Shown: positions 62,371-64,000 of the stretch, in pieces | How the letters are laid out: each line of letters starts with the position of its first letter | Position numbering within the stretch: the first letter of the stretch is position 1 | The notes under the pieces: generated by a model | Seen by the model: only the letters and a program-made list of their open reading frames with translations | The model's database searches: none | Told to the model about the DNA's origin: nothing | Origin: Micromonospora craniellae | GTDB taxonomy: Bacteria > Actinomycetota > Actinomycetes > Mycobacteriales > Micromonosporaceae | DNA length: 64,000 nucleotides | Reading direction: 5' to 3' | Assembly (NCBI RefSeq): GCF_014764405.1 | Contig: NZ_CP061725.1 | Coordinates: forward strand, 5,704,001-5,768,000 | Translations under genes and position numbers: made by a program

Positions 62371-63857
62371 CGGGCGCCGGCCAGCGTGGCGGGGACGCCG
62401 TGGCGGTGCAGGTCGGTGAGCCAGGCGGTCACGTCGGCGCGGACCTGCGCGTCGGCGGCCACCTCGGCCGGGACGACCTCGTCGAGGGCGAGGACCGCGT
62501 CGACGGCCCCGGCCGGGGTCTGCGGCGCGGCGGCCAGGGCGGCGCGGATCCGCTCCGCCAGCGGGTCGTCCAGCGGCAGCGCGCGGCCGTCGTCGGCGGT
62601 GCCCTGGGCGAACCGGATCCAGGCGGCCACGACCAGCGCCGCCCACCGGGCGGACCGGCCGGCCGCGCGCAGGTCGGCGATGGTGTGCAGGATCCGCTGC
62701 GGCAGCTTCTGCGACCCGTCCATCGCCACCTGGAGGGTGCGGTGCCGGATCGCCGGGTTGCCGAAGCGGGCCAGCACCTGCTCGCCGTAGCCGACCACGT
62801 CGACCCCGTCGGGCGGGGTGAAGCTGGCCGCCACGTCCTCGGCGATCAGTCGGCGCAGCACGGTGGTCAGGTGCGGCAGGGCGAGGGCGTCGGCGATCGT
62901 CTCGCACCCGGCGAGCGCGCCGAGGTACGCAGCGGCCGAGTGCACTCCGTTGAGGCCGCGCAGCTTCAGCCGCTCCCACGGGCCGGCGTCGGCGCAGAGC
63001 ACCGCACCGGCGCGGTCCCAGGCGGGCCGCCCGCCGGGGAAGTCGTCCTCGATCACCCACTGGGTGTACGGCTCGGCGGCCACCGCCGCGAGGTCCTCGA
63101 CGCCGAGCGCCCGGTGGGCCGCCGCCAGGGTCTGCGCCGTGCTGGCCGGGACGATCCGGTCGACCATCGTGCCGGGGAAGCCGACCTGCGCCTGGACCCA
63201 GTCCAGCGTGGACTGCCCGGCGCCCGCGTACACCAGGGCCTGGGTGACCAGGCCGCGTAGCCGGCGGCCGTTGGCGGGCAGGTTGTCGCAGCTCACCAGC
63301 GTGATCGGTCCGGCGTCGGCGGCGGCCCGGGCCAGCAGGCCGCGGACCAGCAGCCCCGGCACGGTGGCCGGTGGCCGGTCGCTGGTCAGGTCGGCGACCA
63401 GCTCCGGATCGGGGCGCAGCGTCCCGGCCGCCGGGTCCAACTGGTACGCCTTCTCGGTCACCGTCAACGTCACCACCCGGATGGCCGGGTCGGCCAGCAA
63501 CGCCACCACCGCCTGCGGGTCGGCCGCGGCCAGCCGCACGTCGGCCAGCGCCCCGATCACGCGGGTGTGCTGGTCGGCAGCGGAGAGCGTGCTCACGCTG
63601 AACAGGTTGTCCTGCGCGGTCAGGGTCCGCACCAGTTCGGCGTTGCGCGGCGCGACGCCGACGATGCCCCAGTCGCCCCCGGCGAGCGCGAGCGCCTGCT
63701 CGGTGTAGACGGCCTGGTGGGCGCGGTGGAACGCGCCGATCCCGAGGTGCGCCACACCGGCCGGCACGGTGCCCGGCCGGATCAGGGGACGGGACTGCGT
63801 CGGCAGCCGGCGCAGTGCGCCCAGGTCCAGCCGGGACGCGCCCACGGTCACCGCCAC
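62367..63857 (-). CDS. Mannitol dehydrogenase-family protein (hexuronate/mannonate oxidoreductase type)
   Basis: 496 aa from GTG 63857. It has the polyol-specific long-chain dehydrogenase layout: HLGIGAFHRAHQAVYTEQAL, GIVGVAPRN, VVTLTVTEKAY, SCDNLPANG (NAD domain), PGTMVDRIVPA, EPYTQWVIEDDFPGGRP and KLRGLNGVHSAAAYLG with the catalytic Lys. The family includes UxuB-type D-mannonate oxidoreductase, UxaB and mannitol dehydrogenase. Next to pectate lyases and a sugar-acid dehydratase, fructuronate or tagaturonate reduction is likely. It overlaps the upstream gene by 10 nt. Confidence 0.9.
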   Translation of the reverse strand: MAVTVGASRLDLGALRRLPTQSRPLIRPGTVPAGVAHLGIGAFHRAHQAVYTEQALALAGGDWGIVGVAPRNAELVRTLTAQDNLFSVSTLSAADQHTRVIGALADVRLAAADPQAVVALLADPAIRVVTLTVTEKAYQLDPAAGTLRPDPELVADLTSDRPPATVPGLLVRGLLARAAADAGPITLVSCDNLPANGRRLRGLVTQALVYAGAGQSTLDWVQAQVGFPGTMVDRIVPASTAQTLAAAHRALGVEDLAAVAAEPYTQWVIEDDFPGGRPAWDRAGAVLCADAGPWERLKLRGLNGVHSAAAYLGALAGCETIADALALPHLTTVLRRLIAEDVAASFTPPDGVDVVGYGEQVLARFGNPAIRHRTLQVAMDGSQKLPQRILHTIADLRAAGRSARWAALVVAAWIRFAQGTADDGRALPLDDPLAERIRAALAAAPQTPAGAVDAVLALDEVVPAEVAADAQVRADVTAWLTDLHRHGVPATLAGAR

Positions 63858-64000
63858 GTCGGGCCGTCCGGGAATCGGAAGGTGGCGATCGACTCGGGAC
63901 GCATGGTGGCGCTGTAGCCCGGTTCGGTCGGCAGCAGGTACCGCCCGTCGCGGGTGCGTACCGGGTCGACGAAGTGCTCGTGCAGGTGGTCGACGTACTC
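63848..64000 (-). CDS. Enolase-superfamily sugar-acid dehydratase (L-fuconate dehydratase-like), C-terminal part
   Basis: Only the last 50 codons are in the window; the frame runs off the right edge. They read EYVDHLHEHFVDPVRTRDGR and PGYSATMRPESIATF, the C-terminal pattern of L-fuconate/mannonate-type dehydratases of the enolase superfamily. The stop (63848-63850) overlaps the dehydrogenase start. It is the upstream member of the same operon. Confidence 0.8.
   Translation of the reverse strand, partial: EYVDHLHEHFVDPVRTRDGRYLLPTEPGYSATMRPESIATFRFPDGPTWR

Noticed and set aside
1..64000. tRNA or rRNA genes, integrase, transposase or replication origin
   Set aside because: None could be recognised on reading; the mini-GntR and DivIVA-like genes alone do not prove an integrative element.

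Overview
The window is very GC-rich, with actinobacterial codon use, frequent GTG/TTG starts and many ATGA/GTGA start-stop overlaps. Family content (choice-of-anchor P/IPT-TIG surface protein, DUF574 methyltransferase, amphi-Trp protein, PglW-type NERD kinase) suggests a filamentous actinomycete, most likely Micromonosporaceae. It is a chromosomal segment with no rRNA, tRNA or CRISPR array that I could see.

Layout. 0-4.1 kb: a GCS2-type carboxylate-amine ligase, an N-acetylglutaminylglutamine amidotransferase, and a wrecked glutamine synthetase gene. 4.3-7.7 kb: a sortase-anchored surface protein with ten IPT/TIG domains, nine of them in three copies of a 771-bp unit. 7.8-14.9 kb: a sugar-uptake regulon (LacI regulator, FAD oxidoreductase, binding lipoprotein, two permeases on the minus strand; a Tat-secreted beta-propeller glycosidase on the plus strand) tied together by three near-identical operators. 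15-25.4 kb: AI-2E transporter, DUF1275 protein, a TetR/two-half-ABC exporter operon with paired palindromes, amphi-Trp protein, Sua5/YciO protein and a glycogen-debranching-like enzyme. 25.6-29.5 kb: PadR/ABC/FtsX operon and a decayed MFS gene. 29.6-36.6 kb: phosphoesterase, cold-shock protein, NAD synthetase, an unknown three-gene membrane operon and a stand-alone S4. A near-consensus DtxR-type iron box sits between the S4 gene and two DUF2470 genes (36.6-38.1 kb).

38.2-45.2 kb: lipoprotein, P-loop kinase, a dead two-component pair, subtilase, DUF4184, DUF574 methyltransferase and HD protein. 45.3-57.6 kb looks like an accessory, defence-like region: an orphan PglW-like kinase with one frameshift, a DUF559 endonuclease-like protein, a nuclease-like gene with an in-frame stop, a DivIVA-like pair, a small GntR regulator, a DUF433/PIN-like toxin-antitoxin locus with a damaged toxin, and a large SF1 helicase with a nuclease-like tail. 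57.9-64 kb: two secreted PL1 pectate lyases and a three-gene operon (enolase-superfamily dehydratase, mannitol/hexuronate dehydrogenase, Gfo/Idh oxidoreductase) fitting pectin or uronate use.

The number of broken genes is notable: glnA, MFS, response regulator, histidine kinase, pglW, nuclease and toxin. Single-base lesions could be sequencing errors, but the glnA, response-regulator, kinase and MFS lesions include large deletions and are real decay.
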